DNA of 64,000 bases, taken from NCBI RefSeq assembly GCF_013394655.1, contig NZ_CP053351.1:3760001-3824000 (forward strand), read 5' to 3'. This stretch comes from Winogradskyella schleiferi (GTDB taxonomy: Bacteria; Bacteroidota; Bacteroidia; Flavobacteriales; Flavobacteriaceae). The notes under the pieces were generated by a model that was given only the letters and a program-made list of their open reading frames with translations, was not told the origin of the DNA and searched no databases. Of the stretch, positions 1 through 8,284 are shown one piece after another. The translations under genes and the position numbers were made by a program. The first letter of the stretch is position 1; each line of letters begins with the position of its first letter.

Positions 1-452
1 GTAGATTTTGTTATTGTTAGCGTTAAGTCTTCTGAAATAACTGTTTGGTGTTTTATGTCCTCTTGTTTTTCAACCTTATCTTCGATTGAATTATACCAGT
101 TCATTTTTCTTACCCATTTGACAATTGCTGCATTATCGATTTGAAACTCATTTGTCTTGAGGTTTATAGGGTCTATTAGATGATAGGCACAAACAAAAGT
201 GTATTTAGGTCTATAAACTTTAGTTTCAACAATGCCAGTACTACTGTGCTGAATATTACAGTTAACAAAGGTTACATAGCCCAAACCTGTGAACATACCA
301 TAAATCACGTCTATTTGATAAGCTGTATATTTTTCGGTGAGGTTTGTAGTAATAAATATTTTATCATCTATCAATTCAAGAACACAGAAGCATTTAGTAT
401 CCTCTGAATCCTTAAACCATACTTCACCGAAATATTTATTTTCCTTAAACAT
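1..452 (-). CDS. ApeA-like (HEPN-associated) defence protein, N-terminal part, cut by window edge
   Basis: An open frame reads from an ATG at 452 to the left edge without a stop, giving about 150 residues. It starts 8 bases after the stop of the restriction-modification gene, so the two are probably co-transcribed. The visible part is beta-strand rich: an early GEVWF segment, then CFCVLEL, YGMFTGLGYVTFVNC, FVCAYHLI and IVKWVRKMNWYN. This spacing of a G-x-W/V-W start, a 'TF/TL..C' strand, a hydrophobic 'G/CAYHL' strand and a closing W matches my memory of the ApeA N-terminal domain, which in abortive-infection proteins precedes a HEPN RNase domain. The HEPN part would lie outside the window, so the catalytic R-x4-6-H motif cannot be checked. 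The reading frame is certain; the family is an inference from pattern. Confidence 0.5.
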   Translation of the reverse strand, partial: MFKENKYFGEVWFKDSEDTKCFCVLELIDDKIFITTNLTEKYTAYQIDVIYGMFTGLGYVTFVNCNIQHSSTGIVETKVYRPKYTFVCAYHLIDPINLKTNEFQIDNAAIVKWVRKMNWYNSIEDKVEKQEDIKHQTVISEDLTLTITKS

Positions 453-460
453 AACTACTT

Positions 461-3400
461 TTAACTATTTTCTACAATGTTTCGTTCTTCTTCTGTTAAG
501 CCATATAAATCGTACACCATCGTATCAATTGTTTTTTCTGTTTGGGTGATTTGGGTTTGTAACTCTTGGGCTTTTTTCTTGTTATCCTCGAAGAGTTCTA
601 ACCACTCAAACTCGTCTTTTTTGGTAAGCGGTGTGCCAGCTGCTTTTTTAATGGCTTTGTTGAGTACTTTTATAAAGTCTGCAAAGTCTAACTCGTGCCA
701 GTTATCGAGTTTGCGGGTTACAACTAATTCATTGTATTGGTGCAATAAATAGGTTATGAATTTTTTCTTAATAATGACAAACTCCTTAATTTCCTTTGAA
801 ATCTTATCATAGACATTTTCAACTTCTGATACTGTTTGCTTATCAGGTTCAACAAATGGTAATTGCGATAACAACACAGGTTTTACTTGTGCTAAAGTTC
901 TTCCTGTTTCAGAGGAAAGAAGTCTATATAAGTAAGTTGAAATTTTTGAATTTAAAAATGCAGATAAATATTTATTTGAAATTTTTGAATTGCTATTGAA
1001 TAAGTATAACCCATCGGTAGGATATATTTTTTCTTCATCGATTGAAGTAATTATACTGTCTCCTGTTATGACACCTAAAACTTTACTTTCTTTCTCAAAT
1101 ATATTTTTATTTCTTGCTCTGTGTAAAGTGTAAAATGGATGTTTACCCTGTTTAACTTCTTTGCAAGTAATTCTTGGTAAATACTCCTCAATGTATTTAT
1201 AAATATTAGGAAAATCTGAAGGATTATCTTCCTTTGTTAGGTAAAACAAATATTTATCTGAATCAATAGTATAATAGCGTTTTACATCTACACCACCTGT
1301 AACAGTTTTTTTAATAAAATCTACTTCTAATTTTCTTTCTTTAATTATTTCTTCAGTAACAATAAATGCATCTTTTAAATCTGGACTAACACCTCTTTGT
1401 ATTCCATCATCATCAATATAATCTTTTAAAGTACACTTCTTATAACGTTTTAAAAGTTCATATCCCTTTAAATTTTGTGTTGCGATTACTGTATTAGGAA
1501 TAGAATAAAATAAGTCTTTCTCTACTTCATAGGTTTTTATAACAGTAATGTCGTCATCCTTATATTTATTAAAATTACCTACTATTATAGGCTCTATAGA
1601 TTCCGTTTTTTCGTAAATTAAAATAGCTGATGGTCGAGCTACATCTTCAAAAATTCCATCTCCAACATTTAAAGCGATATTTAGATGTGTTTCATCTAAT
1701 ATTCTTTCTCGAAGTTTTGAATTATCCTTTTGATATAGGATAACATCAGGAACAATCATTCCAATAACTCCATCTTTGGTAATCAAGTCAATAGATTTGT
1801 CCATAAAGAACATAAATGAATCTATCATTCTTACTATTATAGCTTGATGCTTGCTTTTAACAAATTTCAAATCTAATTCGGGAAATTTAGCTCCCCAAGG
1901 CGGATTTCCAATTATTACATCAAAACCACCTTTATCAAATATCTGTGGAAATTCTTGTTGCCAATTAAAGGCTTTATCTCCTGCTACGGTTTTGCTATCA
2001 ATTAATGAGTTACCACATTTAATATTGTTGCTTAAATCGTTTAGTTTTCGGCGTGGTTGTGCTGTACGTAACCAAAGCGATAGTTTAGCAATTTCTACAG
2101 ATTCTTCATTGAGGTCCACACCATAAATATTGTTTTCTAAAATGGTGTTTTCTATATCGCTTAATATAAGGCCACCACCTAATACTTTTGCTTTTAGCTC
2201 ATCAATGTAACGGTGTTCTTTAATAAGAAAATCTAACGCTTGGTTTAAGAATGCTCCAGAGCCACAAGCTGGGTCGCAAATGGTTATATGCAGTAACCAC
2301 GCTCTGTAATTATCTAAAACCTCTAATAGTTGCTTTTTGGTACTTTGGTGTGTCCCCTTTTTTATTTCGAAATAGGCTTCTTCCTTAAAACCTAATTGGT
2401 TTTTTTTCTCTTGGCAGAGTTTACCAACAGTATTTTCTACAATGTATTTGGTAATGTATTTGGGTGTGTAGAACACGCCATCTTTTTTACGCTTACTCTT
2501 TTGCTTATCGAACTCGCCACCTTCAATTTCGGCATTAACACTTTCAATCTCGTTAAGTGAGTTTTCAAAGATGTGTCCTAAAATATTGACATCTACTTGT
2601 GAGCTAAAATCGTATTTAGCGAGTTTGTAGGTGTGTTTGTACAGCAAATCATCATCAATCTCCAAACTATCTAAAATGGCATCTGGTTTAAACAATCCGC
2701 CATTATAGGCATAAATTTCAGCTCTTGAGGTTGTGCCTTTTCTGCCTTCATCCAAGAAATGAAAGTATTGTTTAAAGAGGTTATATAATGGGCGTTCGTC
2801 TCCAAAATCGATGTCGGCTTTCCACTTGTCCAGAATTTGGATGGTTGAGTTTGGTGGTAACAGGTCTCTATCTTCGGCAAAGAAAATAAACAGAAAACGG
2901 TCTATGAGTTTCTGTGATTTTTTGAATAGGGATAATTTTACGTTTTTTTCGAGTGCTTTTAGTTCGTCTGTTTCTTGAGACATCTCGACTGCGCTCGCAT
3001 TGACAGCTTCGGATTTAATGCGTTTGGCATTTCGTTTTACGAGGTCTCTAAAGAGTTCGCGTTTAAATACGGAATAGTCGTTGTAGAACTGTTTGGTAAT
3101 CTTGTCTTCCTCAACTAAAGAGGCTTCTTTTATTGTTAGTGGTAGATTGTTAAGAATGTTATCCTTTTGTAAGCATAGGTACATTAAAGCAAATTCTTCG
3201 GGCGCTAACTGAAAGAGATTAAACTCTAAAAACTCGGTAGCATCGTTGATGTAAAACCGCAACTTCTCAAAATTGGACGTAATAACATACACACAGCCTT
3301 TTTGATTGGCTTTATAGTCGAATGCCTGTTTACGGATGCTTTCTAAATCTTTGGTATTGGTTCCCTTTAGTTCAATAACTCCAATAGCTTTGGCTTCCTT

Positions 3401-3676
3401 TAAGATAGCTCCATCTGCTTTACCTGCTCCTTTTTGGTTTTTAAACTCGGTAGTAATGTTGAAATCAGGCTTTGGATTGAGCGTATAATCCAAGACATTT
3501 ACAAACAACTCGTCTAAAAACTTGGCTTGGTATTGCTCTTCTTTAGAGTTTTTAATATTTTCTTGAATGGTAAGGTTGTGAAAATATTTGGTGTATTTTT
3601 TATAGGCACGCTCTACTATATTACTGTCTTGCTGTGTGAGGTATGTTTTTAATACTGATGTTTGAAATAATGCCAT
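461..3676 (-). CDS. Type IIG restriction-modification enzyme (Eco57I-like), 1071 aa
   Basis: Single-chain restriction endonuclease and adenine-N6 methyltransferase. Near residues 88-104 there is a PD-(D/E)XK-like nuclease signature, D88 followed by E102-L-K104 in a strand. A helical linker follows, then the N6-adenine methyltransferase core: YTP at 403-405, SAM-binding DPACGSGAF at 468-476, and catalytic NPPW at 591-594. The C-terminal third contains ETGRTLAQVKPVLLSQLPF, typical of TaqI-C-like target recognition regions. Nuclease, methylase and specificity parts in one protein define Type IIG/Eco57I-family enzymes. PglX of BREX is also an Eco57I-type methylase, but it lacks a nuclease head and no other BREX gene is seen here. 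The gene is intact. It is cargo of the integrative element, followed at once by the ApeA-like gene. The recognition site cannot be predicted. Confidence 0.85.
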   Translation of the reverse strand: MALFQTSVLKTYLTQQDSNIVERAYKKYTKYFHNLTIQENIKNSKEEQYQAKFLDELFVNVLDYTLNPKPDFNITTEFKNQKGAGKADGAILKEAKAIGVIELKGTNTKDLESIRKQAFDYKANQKGCVYVITSNFEKLRFYINDATEFLEFNLFQLAPEEFALMYLCLQKDNILNNLPLTIKEASLVEEDKITKQFYNDYSVFKRELFRDLVKRNAKRIKSEAVNASAVEMSQETDELKALEKNVKLSLFKKSQKLIDRFLFIFFAEDRDLLPPNSTIQILDKWKADIDFGDERPLYNLFKQYFHFLDEGRKGTTSRAEIYAYNGGLFKPDAILDSLEIDDDLLYKHTYKLAKYDFSSQVDVNILGHIFENSLNEIESVNAEIEGGEFDKQKSKRKKDGVFYTPKYITKYIVENTVGKLCQEKKNQLGFKEEAYFEIKKGTHQSTKKQLLEVLDNYRAWLLHITICDPACGSGAFLNQALDFLIKEHRYIDELKAKVLGGGLILSDIENTILENNIYGVDLNEESVEIAKLSLWLRTAQPRRKLNDLSNNIKCGNSLIDSKTVAGDKAFNWQQEFPQIFDKGGFDVIIGNPPWGAKFPELDLKFVKSKHQAIIVRMIDSFMFFMDKSIDLITKDGVIGMIVPDVILYQKDNSKLRERILDETHLNIALNVGDGIFEDVARPSAILIYEKTESIEPIIVGNFNKYKDDDITVIKTYEVEKDLFYSIPNTVIATQNLKGYELLKRYKKCTLKDYIDDDGIQRGVSPDLKDAFIVTEEIIKERKLEVDFIKKTVTGGVDVKRYYTIDSDKYLFYLTKEDNPSDFPNIYKYIEEYLPRITCKEVKQGKHPFYTLHRARNKNIFEKESKVLGVITGDSIITSIDEEKIYPTDGLYLFNSNSKISNKYLSAFLNSKISTYLYRLLSSETGRTLAQVKPVLLSQLPFVEPDKQTVSEVENVYDKISKEIKEFVIIKKKFITYLLHQYNELVVTRKLDNWHELDFADFIKVLNKAIKKAAGTPLTKKDEFEWLELFEDNKKKAQELQTQITQTEKTIDTMVYDLYGLTEEERNIVENS

Positions 3677-3741
3677 TTAGAAGGAAATTCTTTAGTTTTT
3701 AAAAATAACAATTAAAAAGAAATTCATACTTAAATCTTCTT

Positions 3742-4191
3742 TTAAAAATTAGTTGGAAATTTACTTATCTTGTAAATGTTGAGTGCATTTTTTAATTGTT
3801 GTAACTCTTCTCTCAAACTCACAATATCACCCTTTGTAGCAGGCAACGTTTTTGGTGCAAAAATTCGTTTGGCAGCGTATGCACCTGCATCGGCAGCAAT
3901 GCTGCCAAGTGCAGCTTCTTTAATAGAGTTAGTATTGATACTTTTGTCTTGGATAAACCTCTCTATTTTATCTTCCAGCGCTTGTACTGCTGATAGGACG
4001 TCTTGGTTTGCAGGTAAAGCTAACTTGTCCGTGTTTGTTTCTTCTGATTTTTCGTAGTGACCAGGTACGTATCTATAGTTGTTTCGCTTATAACTTGCTT
4101 TTGTTTTACAACTCGTTGTGCAATACACATGATTACTTCTTCTTGATTCAAATAATTGATTACAATGTTTACAGTTTTTATTAGTTTTCAT
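3742..4191 (-). CDS. Small zinc-finger protein with C-terminal coiled coil
   Basis: I do not recognise a named family. The longer frame that opens at 4326 would overlap the upstream ATPase gene by 74 bases. The ATG at 4191 gives 149 residues beginning MKTNKNCKHCNQLF, which puts a C-x2-C...C-x3-C zinc ribbon at the N-terminus (CKHC then YCTTSC), a more natural start. The ribbon is followed by a basic segment (KTKASYKRNNYRY). The C-terminal half is helical, ending in a heptad-like LREELQQLKNALN stretch. Small zinc-ribbon proteins of this kind are common next to replication genes in Bacteroidetes mobile elements, where they may bind DNA or the initiator. Its role here is unknown. It lies between the DnaC-like gene and the restriction-modification gene, on the same strand. 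Confidence 0.6.
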   Translation of the reverse strand: MKTNKNCKHCNQLFESRRSNHVYCTTSCKTKASYKRNNYRYVPGHYEKSEETNTDKLALPANQDVLSAVQALEDKIERFIQDKSINTNSIKEAALGSIAADAGAYAAKRIFAPKTLPATKGDIVSLREELQQLKNALNIYKISKFPTNF

Positions 4192-4252
4192 AGTTTTTGG
4201 GGTGTTTTTGCTTCTTAATACGTTAAATAAGGTTTTATTTAACCTTTTATAC

Positions 4253-4978
4253 TTACCTGAAACTCGTTCCTTTAAATTCAATAATGTTGAACATTTCAAA
4301 AAATCGGTCATAAATTCGCCCTCCATAACGTTTGCCCAAGTCTTCTAATGTTTGCTTGGCACAATTATCTCGTGTAGTATAATTACAAGTTGTATAAGTC
4401 TTTAATCGATTATCATATCTTCTATATAAAATTTCCTCGATGACATCCACTTTACCATAATTACTTGCCTCCCTTTCAGAATTTATATCATCTATAAACA
4501 TCAGCTTTCGTTCTGCATCTCTAAATAAACTGTCCTTATCAAATGGTGTTTGACATTTCTCATAGTCTGTTACCAATTTTTTAGAAGTATAATATTTAAA
4601 TCTGAGATGATTAATCCGTTGAAAAATAATTTCAAAAACCTTAAAATAGTCTGTTTTTCCCAAGCCAAAACCACCAATTATTAAAAGTCCTTTTTGGAAT
4701 GAAGGTTTTGATATGTCATTTCTTAAATTTTCACATTTAAAAAATTCATCTTCTTGTAAAAAATAATAAAAAAGTACTTTGAGATTATTTATTGCATCAG
4801 GATTTTGCTTTAACTTCTTACCGTGTATTTTATAAAAAGTTTTTTCAAAAATATTCCACAAATGTCTTCTGTCAATAACGGTCCTGTTTTGCATAACGTT
4901 TTGAGGTTGGGTGTTATGAATGGATTTAGGGAAGTAGCTTAACAAACTTCCTATATCTCTCGTTTTATTGGTTCTCAT
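4253..4978 (-). CDS. DnaC/IstB-like P-loop ATPase of the mobile element
   Basis: A 241-residue ATPase with a Walker A motif GGFGLGKT (residues 102-109) and a Walker B motif KLMFIDDIN (about 158-166), in the layout of DnaC/DnaA-type AAA+ proteins. The N-terminal 95 residues are helical and could bind a partner. Such proteins next to a replication-initiator-like gene in phages and satellites act as helicase loaders. The alternative is an IstB-type transposition helper, but no transposase is present, so a loader is more likely. The start lies 6 bases after the stop of the upstream rep-like gene, which implies translational coupling. Beyond the P-loop the specificity is inferred from context. Confidence 0.75.
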   Translation of the reverse strand: MRTNKTRDIGSLLSYFPKSIHNTQPQNVMQNRTVIDRRHLWNIFEKTFYKIHGKKLKQNPDAINNLKVLFYYFLQEDEFFKCENLRNDISKPSFQKGLLIIGGFGLGKTDYFKVFEIIFQRINHLRFKYYTSKKLVTDYEKCQTPFDKDSLFRDAERKLMFIDDINSEREASNYGKVDVIEEILYRRYDNRLKTYTTCNYTTRDNCAKQTLEDLGKRYGGRIYDRFFEMFNIIEFKGTSFR

Positions 4979-4984
4979 AGCAAT

Positions 4985-5644
4985 TTATCTATTAGTTAAT
5001 AATGACTTACCTTTATTTTGACTGGTCATTGGTTTTTCATTTTCTACCCATTTTTTAAGCCTTATATCAGTATCAAAGTAATCGTCTTTTTCGAATCTCA
5101 TTTTTGTTTTATTTGAATTAAGCTCACTCCAGTAATCATAAAAAGCATTTAAAATTTTAAAATCATATTGAGAGTGTTCAAAAACTTGATTTTTGAATTT
5201 TTGACGTCTTAACTCTATTTTTTCTTTATTAAACTTCTTTTCCTTATTTCTTTCTTTAGTTGTTGTTGATTGATTGTTATTTGATTGTTGCGCATTTATT
5301 GTTTGACTGTTAGTTGGTTTGTTGTTTTTAGTTTTAGCAGTTTGGTATTCATCATAGTTTACAACTGTTACGAGCGTGAATCGGTTTGTTGAATGAACTT
5401 TTATATCTCCGCTATCTTGAAGTTTTTGTAGCGCAGTCCTAATCTGTTGAATTGACAAGTTTAACTCTATAGCCAAATGTTTAGTAGAAGTAATTAATTG
5501 CCCACGCCTAACTAAAATTCCTTGCCATTTTTTGTCACAGTAGTTTACTTTTAAAATTAAATGGAAATAGAGTCTAGAAACCGTTGGCGATTGATACCAT
5601 TCCCATTCTATAATATCGCGATGTATAATCACAAACCCAGCCAT
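4985..5644 (-). CDS. Phage/satellite replication initiator-like protein (DnaD/O-like, winged helix)
   Basis: A 219-residue protein. The N-terminal ~110 residues begin with an 'IIHRDIIEWEWY...VSRLYFHLILKVNY' block and a winged helix ('STKHLAIELNLSIQQIRTAL'), the pattern of N-terminal domains in phage replisome organisers and DnaD-related proteins. A low-complexity, Asn/Thr/Lys-rich linker follows (about 115-150). The C-terminal part is helical and has 'FYDYWSELNSNKTKMRFE..', typical of initiators that recruit a helicase loader. It sits 2 bases after the stop of the HTH gene and directly before the DnaC-like gene, the classic initiator-loader pair. This is probably the origin-recognition protein of the element; the origin itself was not located. 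Confidence 0.7.
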   Translation of the reverse strand: MAGFVIIHRDIIEWEWYQSPTVSRLYFHLILKVNYCDKKWQGILVRRGQLITSTKHLAIELNLSIQQIRTALQKLQDSGDIKVHSTNRFTLVTVVNYDEYQTAKTKNNKPTNSQTINAQQSNNNQSTTTKERNKEKKFNKEKIELRRQKFKNQVFEHSQYDFKILNAFYDYWSELNSNKTKMRFEKDDYFDTDIRLKKWVENEKPMTSQNKGKSLLTNR

Positions 5645-5646
5645 AA

Positions 5647-5934
5647 CTATCCTTGTTTAACCAGTTTTGATAAAATATCAGATTTCTTATAGTACACACG
5701 ATTACCCATGCGATAGCTAGGAAGAATACCATTTTTGCGCCAGTTCCATAAAGCTTGTTTGGAACATTTTAGATAATTCAGGGTTTCTTCTACTGTTAAG
5801 AGTTCGTCACTTGAAGTTGATTCTGGAAGGCTATTTAAAGTCGCTTTCTCTAAAGCAAGATTTATGGCATTTTCCACCACGTTCTTTAAACCTTGTGGTG
5901 TAATGTTATATATTCTTATTTCTTTTGACTTCAT
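5647..5934 (-). CDS. Excisionase-like helix-turn-helix protein
   Basis: A 95-residue protein whose C-terminal half is a MerR/Xis-type winged HTH: LLTVEETLNYLKCSKQALWNW then RMGNRVYYKKSDI. This is the standard layout of Bacteroidetes 'helix-turn-helix domain-containing' excisionases and AlpA-like regulators, which bind at att sites or control the early operon. The N-terminal 40 residues are charged and helical. It is the first gene of a tight operon (HTH, rep-like, loader). A perfect inverted repeat starts directly upstream of its ATG, which suggests autoregulation. Whether it is directionality factor, regulator or both cannot be told from sequence. Confidence 0.75.
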   Translation of the reverse strand: MKSKEIRIYNITPQGLKNVVENAINLALEKATLNSLPESTSSDELLTVEETLNYLKCSKQALWNWRKNGILPSYRMGNRVYYKKSDILSKLVKQG

Positions 5935-5962
5935 GAGCTGTATATGGATTTAATTACAGCTC
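5935..5962 (-). promoter_or_regulatory. Palindromic operator GAGCTGTA-N12-TACAGCTC before the excisionase gene
   Basis: Two perfect 8-base inverted arms, 5935-5942 and 5955-5962, are separated by 12 bases. The first arm touches the start codon of the HTH gene. The centre-to-centre spacing of about two helical turns suits a dimeric HTH repressor. The repeat lies between a candidate promoter and the ATG, so a bound protein would block transcription of the xis-rep-loader operon. Confidence 0.5.
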
Positions 5963-5967
5963 AAATT

Positions 5968-5998
5968 TGAATATATAAATTTAATTATTTGGTACCAA
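5968..5998 (-). promoter_or_regulatory. Candidate promoter of the xis-rep operon
   Basis: On the minus strand, TTG (5998-5996) and TATATTCA (5975-5968) are separated by 20 bases. This resembles the Bacteroidetes TTG-N19/20-TAnnTTTG promoter; the -7 box deviates at its last two positions. The position directly upstream of the operator palindrome supports the call. Confidence 0.35.
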
Positions 5999-6011
5999 TG
6001 AGTGCTGGTAC

Positions 6012-6785
6012 TCAACTCCACAATTTAATATTTGGGATTCTAAAAATATCCTCTTTCAGTTTATTTTTAATTAAAGTATATTTTTCATCGACAGGATTTG
6101 CGTAACGTCGAAGGGAATCAACTTTTACATCTGTTTTTAAATTAAATGAAATTTTGAGCTGTCTAGAAAGTTGCGAATAATTAGTTTCACCATTATTATT
6201 TTTGGGAGAGTCTATTAAACCTCTATCTTCTAAAATGCTAACTAAGTAGGCTAAATGCGAAGGCTTACCAAGCCATTTCAAGTTGTCTAATTTTGCGTAA
6301 GAAATCTCGTTGGATTCCATAAATTTTTCTACAATACTTATTTTTTTTACTAAACTTTCTTTGGGATTAAACCACCCAGCAATATGTTTCATGTCACTAT
6401 AATAGAAACCCCATTTATTGACTATCCCATTATTTTCACGGAATCCATCCTCAAGTTCAATTTCACCACTAGGTCTACCGCTCCAACTAACTTCCGCATT
6501 TTTTATAACATCCTTCATTATAGGAATTACCTTAAGATCAATAACTGATAGATAGTCGTCTGGCTTGTGACAATTATCGAGGTGAAAAAACAGGAATTCT
6601 CTTAATTCCAAAATATCTATTTGAAAAAGTAAATCATGAATAAAGTATCCAAGATAGAAATCTTGCGGTAGTTTAGGCTGATAATAATCGTAATTGTTCA
6701 ATATAAAAGTATGTGATGAACTAGTGTTATCGTTGAGTTTATTATATTCTACTTCGTTAATCGCAAAAGTATCTTTGAAATTCAT
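6012..6785 (-). CDS. Unrecognised 257-aa mobile-element protein with winged-helix-like C-terminus
   Basis: I do not recognise a named family. The N-terminal 130 residues are acidic, with aromatic-rich helices and a central WSGRPSGEIELEDGF segment. The C-terminal 100 residues read 'LDNLKWLGKPSHLAYLVSILEDRGLID', then 'NYSQLSRQLKISFNL' and 'DSLRRYANPVDEKY'. That layout, a W-x-G/S-K block, a 'L..L...G.I' helix and an HTH-like segment, recalls the C-terminal region of RteC-like proteins and related Bacteroidetes element regulators, but the match is only architectural. The gene lies 11 bases after the integrase stop on the same strand, so it is probably co-transcribed with it. A role in excision control or regulation is plausible but unproven. 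Confidence 0.6.
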   Translation of the reverse strand: MNFKDTFAINEVEYNKLNDNTSSSHTFILNNYDYYQPKLPQDFYLGYFIHDLLFQIDILELREFLFFHLDNCHKPDDYLSVIDLKVIPIMKDVIKNAEVSWSGRPSGEIELEDGFRENNGIVNKWGFYYSDMKHIAGWFNPKESLVKKISIVEKFMESNEISYAKLDNLKWLGKPSHLAYLVSILEDRGLIDSPKNNNGETNYSQLSRQLKISFNLKTDVKVDSLRRYANPVDEKYTLIKNKLKEDIFRIPNIKLWS

Positions 6786-6796
6786 ATGTTAGCTAT

Positions 6797-8092
6797 TTAA
6801 TTTTTAAAAAAACTCGATTCTGAAATTTTCACAGCTCTCTCTTTTGGAGTAATCTTAATATATTTGTAAAATTCTCGTTCGGTAGAATGCCCACTAATAG
6901 CCATTATATCAATTACTGGCATTTTAGCTAAATACGCATTGGTACAAAAGGATCGTCTAGCAGTATGCGACATTATAAGACTATATTTTGGCACATTGAC
7001 ATTCTGTACTTTACAATCGGTGACTTTTTCTACAATAATTTCATCATCAATCTTTGCTATGCGACCAGCTTCTTTGATATATTCATTAATGTCGGGCGCG
7101 TTTAGCTCCCTTGGTGGGCTACCATTATGACGAACTTTAAATAGTTCTTTTAACCTTGGATGCATAGGCACATATAGCTTTTTTCCAGTTTTCTTCTGAT
7201 TGAATTCGATAACCTCAATACCATCAAATTCCTTTATCTGATTTTCATTTAAACCGTTGTAGTCTGACACACGTTGTCCTGTATAATACCCAACCAGAAA
7301 AATATCTCTTGCCAGTTCCCAATCTTTATTTTTTGATAAATCAACATCGTAAAGTGCGTCAATTTCAGGTTCTGTTAAATAAATAGATACTGATTCTTTG
7401 CTAACGGCTTTAAAATCTCTATGCTTGTATTTAAAATTTGTATTAAACCCATCTTCTGTTGCTGCATTTAAAATAGTTTTCAGATTTTTAATGTGCTTTC
7501 CTATCGTATTTGTGGAATAATTTTTTTGTTCCAAATGTTGAACAAAAGCATAATAGAATTTTAGGTCTATCTTATTGAAATCTAGCTGATATTTTAATTC
7601 CTTATCAAAATCTTTTAATCTGTTCACAGTTTGTTTATAAGACCTAACTGTAATTGGGCTTAATTTTACATTTCTTATATTTTTGGACTGATTTTCCTTT
7701 CGACTAATAAATTCATCTGCGTAATTAAAAAAGGACTTCAATTCAATTTGTGAATTTTCCGCTCCCCTAATAATCTTTTGCAAAAGAGCTTTGAGTATAT
7801 TTTTATCGTCTTTTTGGCCCTCCTCTAATTCAGTTATACTTTTAGTAAACTCTGAAGAGAAATGTTGTAAATCACTATTTACTTTTTCGCGATTCTTAAT
7901 CGTTGAGACTGCTCGTATTCTTTGGTTAGCTTTATCCCAATTCTTTGGATTAACCTTATAGCCAGTTGAAAATTTTATTCGGTTTTTTCTTCCGAAACTA
8001 TAATCTAATACAATTGATGTTTCGTTTCTAGCCTTAGTATCTTTCAATCTGTATTTGACTGTACCTGAAGTTGAATTTATTACTTTAGTCAT
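6797..8092 (-). CDS. Tyrosine recombinase (integrase) of the integrative element
   Basis: A 431-residue site-specific recombinase. Residues 1-110 form an Arm-DNA-binding-like domain, about 120-215 the SAM-like core-binding domain, and 235-425 the catalytic domain. The active-site set is present: R274 in TGQRVSDY, a lysine in the KKTGKKLYVP hairpin (about 301), H376-x2-R379 in SHTARRSF, H402 in ISGHST, and the nucleophilic Tyr at 411 or 409 in EFYKYIKI. Length and layout are those of Bacteroidetes phage and ICE integrases. It is the gene nearest to the chromosomal PUL, so the element end should lie in 8093-8280. A strong promoter is visible upstream. Confidence 0.92.
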   Translation of the reverse strand: MTKVINSTSGTVKYRLKDTKARNETSIVLDYSFGRKNRIKFSTGYKVNPKNWDKANQRIRAVSTIKNREKVNSDLQHFSSEFTKSITELEEGQKDDKNILKALLQKIIRGAENSQIELKSFFNYADEFISRKENQSKNIRNVKLSPITVRSYKQTVNRLKDFDKELKYQLDFNKIDLKFYYAFVQHLEQKNYSTNTIGKHIKNLKTILNAATEDGFNTNFKYKHRDFKAVSKESVSIYLTEPEIDALYDVDLSKNKDWELARDIFLVGYYTGQRVSDYNGLNENQIKEFDGIEVIEFNQKKTGKKLYVPMHPRLKELFKVRHNGSPPRELNAPDINEYIKEAGRIAKIDDEIIVEKVTDCKVQNVNVPKYSLIMSHTARRSFCTNAYLAKMPVIDIMAISGHSTEREFYKYIKITPKERAVKISESSFFKN

Positions 8093-8146
8093 TTATCTAT
8101 CTATTCTTTCAACATATAAGAGACAACAATAGGGACAAAATAATGT

Positions 8147-8160
8147 TTAACTGTTGTTAA
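8147..8160. promoter_or_regulatory. Inverted repeat TTAAC-N4-GTTAA downstream of the integrase promoter
   Basis: A perfect 5-base inverted repeat with a 4-base spacer sits at the expected transcription start of the integrase gene. This is a possible operator for autoregulation. It is short, so chance cannot be excluded. Confidence 0.3.
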
Positions 8161-8162
8161 TT

Positions 8163-8192
8163 CAAAAGTAGATAAATTATCTTATATACCAA
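8163..8192 (-). promoter_or_regulatory. Integrase promoter (TTG-N19-TACTTTTG)
   Basis: On the minus strand, TTG at 8192-8190, a 19-base spacer and TACTTTTG at 8170-8163 match the Bacteroidetes housekeeping promoter TTG-N19/20-TAnnTTTG exactly. The -7 box ends about 70 bases before the integrase ATG. Confidence 0.6.
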
Positions 8193-8261
8193 ATAAAACC
8201 AGAAATAATAAGGGATTCATATATTTTGAGTTAAAATAGAATAACATAGATTAAAGTAAAA

Positions 8262-8281
8262 AGTGGTACTGGAGGCACCAC
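8262..8281. other. Possible attachment-site remnant between integrase and PUL
   Basis: A GC-rich 20-base segment, GTGGTACTGGAGGCACCACC, stands out in an AT-rich 180-base spacer, beside the gene expected to be the last of the element. It ends in GCACCACC, which resembles a tRNA 3' end (acceptor strand plus CCA), a common integration target. GTGGT and ACCAC also form a small inverted repeat. The matching copy would lie beyond the left edge, so this is unproven. Confidence 0.25.
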
Positions 8282-8284
8282 CAT

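Noticed and set aside
461..3676. BREX PglX methylase
   Set aside because: The protein has a PD-(D/E)XK-like nuclease head and no other BREX genes are nearby, so Type IIG fits better.
4192..4326. N-terminal extension of the zinc-finger gene
   Set aside because: It overlaps the upstream ATPase gene by 74 bases, and the extra residues show no domain. The ATG at 4191 places the zinc ribbon at the N-terminus.
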